From NCBI GenBank assembly GCA_903891375.1, contig CAITEL010000309.1, forward strand, positions 1 to 9,815: a stretch of 9,815 nt of DNA, in the 5' to 3' direction. Origin of the DNA: an uncultured Neisseriaceae bacterium. GTDB lineage: Bacteria > Pseudomonadota > Gammaproteobacteria > Burkholderiales > UBA11063. The first letter of the stretch is position 1. Every line of letters begins with the position of its first letter. This document shows positions 8,234 through 9,815 of this stretch, piece by piece. Both the position numbers and the translations under genes were made by a program. Under the pieces are notes generated by a model that did not search any database, was not told the origin of the DNA, and saw nothing but the letters and a program-made list of their open reading frames with translations.

Positions 8234-8261
8234 ATTATAAAGATGTTATCTCGCATGTGTA
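8234..8261 (-). promoter_or_regulatory. Candidate promoter for hemC within the end of rmuC
   Basis: TATAAT (8239-8234) overlaps the rmuC stop codon, with TACACA (8261-8256, four of six matches to TTGACA) 16 nt upstream. Transcription would start near 8227, about 20 nt before the hemC ATG. TATAAT occurs often by chance in such AT-rich DNA, so this is only a candidate for separate haem-operon transcription. Confidence 0.35.
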
Positions 8262-9515
8262 ATTATTACCTAATACCTTACTTGATTTAGCCCCTAGTTC
8301 TTTTAATTTCATAGCAGATTTTACCACACCTTTGTTACCTTGTAATTTGATTAATGCATTATCATAGTTTTTTTGTGTGGAATTAATCGAATCATTAATT
8401 TTTTCTAAGTCAGTTAAAAAGCCAATAAATCGGTCATACAACTCCCCACCAATTTTGGCAATTTCATGTGCATTTTGTACTGACTTCTCGGTGCGCCATA
8501 CACTGTATACGGTTCTCACTGTCGCAAGTAGCGTTGATGGGCATACAATAATTATATTTTTATTCAGTGCATCATCAAAAAATGCATTTTCTGTTTGTAG
8601 TGCTAATGTAAATGCCACTTCAATTGGCACAAACATTAATACAAAATCTAAGCTATGTAAATTGTATAATTTATGATAATTTTTATCACTTAACCCTTTA
8701 ATATGATTTTTAATTGATTGAATATGCTCTTTTAACGCAAGTTTATACTCAACATCATTGGTCGCCGAAACTAACTTTTCGTATGCAGTTAAGGACACCT
8801 TTGAATCAACAACCAATGATTTATTATCAGGTAAATTGATAATCACATCGGGTCTAAAGCGCTTACCTATATCATCAGTATAGGTATCTTGAACCACATA
8901 TTCTCGACCTTTTATAAGCCCAGATTTCTCAAGAATACTTTCTAAAATCATTTCCCCCCAATTTCCCTGTACTTTAGAGTCACCTTTTAAGGCTTTGGTT
9001 AAATTCTGGGTTTCTTGATTCATTAACTTATTTAATTTAGATAATTCTTCTACTTGCACTCGCAAACTAATTCTCTCTTTATTTTCTTTCTCATAAACAT
9101 CATTAACCTTTGTTTCAAAATTCTTAATCTTTTCATTTAACGGCGTAAGTAAATTACCTAAATTAATTTGATTTTGTTGGCTGAATTTATTACTTTTTTC
9201 TTCAAAAATACGATTAGCTAAATTTTCAAACTCGTGCACCAATTTTTGTCGCACCTCAATTACTTCTTGCTTTTGCTCATCTTGACGAATTTTATTAATA
9301 GCAATATCTCGCTCATACACTACTAATTGGCTATTTAATCGGCTCACCATCTCCTTACATTTATCATTTTCTACAGATAAATTAGTTTTTTCTAACTTTA
9401 AATCATCAATATAACATACTAAAAAATTTTTATTGCTTTTACTTTGATAAAAACACAAAAAAAAACCAAACACAAATCCTAAAATTAAAGTTAAAATAAC
9501 CACGACAATAAACAT
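8235..9515 (-). CDS. rmuC: DNA recombination protein RmuC
   Basis: RmuC is a membrane-anchored coiled-coil protein with a nuclease-like (PD-(D/E)XK type) domain that limits rearrangement at short inverted repeats. Its exact biochemical action is not well established. The 426 residues begin with one membrane helix (about 2-23). A long charged coiled coil covers about 35-175. The conserved core begins with LKGDSKVQGNWGE (176-188). RPDVIINLPD (221-230) followed by LVVDSKVSL (234-242) carries the likely active-site acidic and lysine residues, D237 and K239. FVLMFVPIE (291-299) and CPSTLLATVRTV (325-336) are further family signatures. Length is normal. The ATG at 9515 has AGGGG four bases upstream. 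A T9 run in the coding strand lies inside the membrane-helix codons. The gene lies 15 nt downstream of the small unknown gene, in the same direction. Confidence 0.95.
   Translation of the reverse strand: MFIVVVILTLILGFVFGFFLCFYQSKSNKNFLVCYIDDLKLEKTNLSVENDKCKEMVSRLNSQLVVYERDIAINKIRQDEQKQEVIEVRQKLVHEFENLANRIFEEKSNKFSQQNQINLGNLLTPLNEKIKNFETKVNDVYEKENKERISLRVQVEELSKLNKLMNQETQNLTKALKGDSKVQGNWGEMILESILEKSGLIKGREYVVQDTYTDDIGKRFRPDVIINLPDNKSLVVDSKVSLTAYEKLVSATNDVEYKLALKEHIQSIKNHIKGLSDKNYHKLYNLHSLDFVLMFVPIEVAFTLALQTENAFFDDALNKNIIIVCPSTLLATVRTVYSVWRTEKSVQNAHEIAKIGGELYDRFIGFLTDLEKINDSINSTQKNYDNALIKLQGNKGVVKSAMKLKELGAKSSKVLGNNYTCEITSL
9457..9465 (-). repeat. T9 homopolymer within rmuC membrane-helix codons
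   Basis: Nine T residues in the sense strand encode part of G17-F18-F19-L20 in the RmuC transmembrane helix. A one-base slip here would remove nearly all of the protein. The frame is intact in this sequence. The run is probably compositional, since phenylalanine-rich helices in AT-rich genomes produce such tracts. Confidence 0.6.
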
Positions 9516-9530
9516 AAAACCCCTAAATTA

Positions 9531-9776
9531 TTAATATAAAATGTTTAACATATCCACATCAGTAAAGCTCTCGTTTAAATTAGACATTTTAAATACATCT
9601 CTATCTAGCGGAGAAACCACAACAGGTACTTCTGGATAGTGTTCCATTAACGGAAAAAATACTGATTTACCAATTATATAACGGACACTACGATCTTTAG
9701 GTGACATTCCCCATGCATCTTCATATATAACTGGAACAATCTGATTGTTTATTTTGACTTTTCCTACATACAACAT
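9531..9776 (-). CDS. Small hypothetical protein upstream of rmuC
   Basis: I do not recognise this 81-residue protein. It starts MLYVGKVKINNQIVPVIYED, an alternating pattern suggesting an early beta hairpin, and continues with a short polar segment and VPVVVSPLDRDVF. There is no cysteine, membrane segment or signal peptide, so it is probably a soluble cytoplasmic protein. I chose the ATG at 9776 because AAAGGGG lies six bases upstream, a strong ribosome site. An in-frame ATG at 9806 would add ten residues (91 in total) but lacks a visible site, and its extra codons contain the Shine-Dalgarno sequence of the downstream start. The frame stays open to the right edge, so a longer protein cannot be formally excluded. 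It ends 15 nt before rmuC and is likely co-transcribed with it. Confidence 0.68.
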   Translation of the reverse strand: MLYVGKVKINNQIVPVIYEDAWGMSPKDRSVRYIIGKSVFFPLMEHYPEVPVVVSPLDRDVFKMSNLNESFTDVDMLNILY

Positions 9777-9789
9777 AATGTGCCCCTTT
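9777..9789 (-). promoter_or_regulatory. Strong ribosome binding site deciding the start of the small gene
   Basis: On the minus strand AAAGGGG is followed by the six bases CACATT and then ATG at 9776. It is the best Shine-Dalgarno match and spacing in the window, and it favours the 81-codon form over the upstream in-frame ATG at 9806. Confidence 0.65.
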
Positions 9790-9815
9790 ATATATATCAA
9801 AGTCATGAATGGGTA

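Noticed and set aside
1..9815. RNA genes, CRISPR arrays, insertion sequences, and KOPS sites (GGGNAGGG) for FtsK
   Set aside because: Reading both strands by eye showed no cloverleaf-like tRNA, regularly spaced repeats, transposase frame or clear KOPS match. A systematic scan was not possible here.

Overview
The window looks like ordinary housekeeping chromosome from an AT-rich proteobacterium, most likely a gammaproteobacterium. The order hemC-hemD-hemX-hemY is typical of gammaproteobacteria, and HemX and HemY are membrane-anchored proteins largely of that lineage. All seven complete genes end in TAA, codons are A/T-ending, and A or T runs of 8-9 bases sit inside genes. This fits a low-GC genome, perhaps host-associated or streamlined, but I cannot name the genus from the sequence alone.

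Every supported gene lies on the minus strand, so transcription runs from high to low coordinates. At the right edge is a small unrecognised gene (about 81 codons), followed 15 nt later by rmuC. Then come the four-gene tetrapyrrole block: hemC (hydroxymethylbilane synthase), hemD (uroporphyrinogen-III synthase), hemX and hemY. ftsK follows 27 nt after hemY. Gaps between these genes are 0 to 33 nt and I see no convincing terminator among them, so the small gene through ftsK may form one transcription unit, possibly with an internal promoter before hemC.

A 216-nt gap follows ftsK. It holds a good extended -10 promoter and two tandem, imperfectly symmetric repeats just upstream of it. They precede a separately transcribed gene for a large three-domain Xaa-Pro aminopeptidase (M24B), whose 3' end is cut by the left edge of the window.

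Functionally, HemC polymerises four porphobilinogens into hydroxymethylbilane and HemD closes it to uroporphyrinogen III. HemX and HemY are membrane proteins of uncertain role that accompany them. RmuC and FtsK concern DNA recombination/rearrangement and chromosome segregation at the septum, and the aminopeptidase handles peptides with proline in second position.

I see no mobile element, CRISPR array, RNA gene, toxin-antitoxin or defence module, and no clear evidence of an undescribed system. The points most worth checking are the tandem repeats before the aminopeptidase gene, the unknown small gene before rmuC, the divergent HemD, and the linkage of haem synthesis to ftsK.
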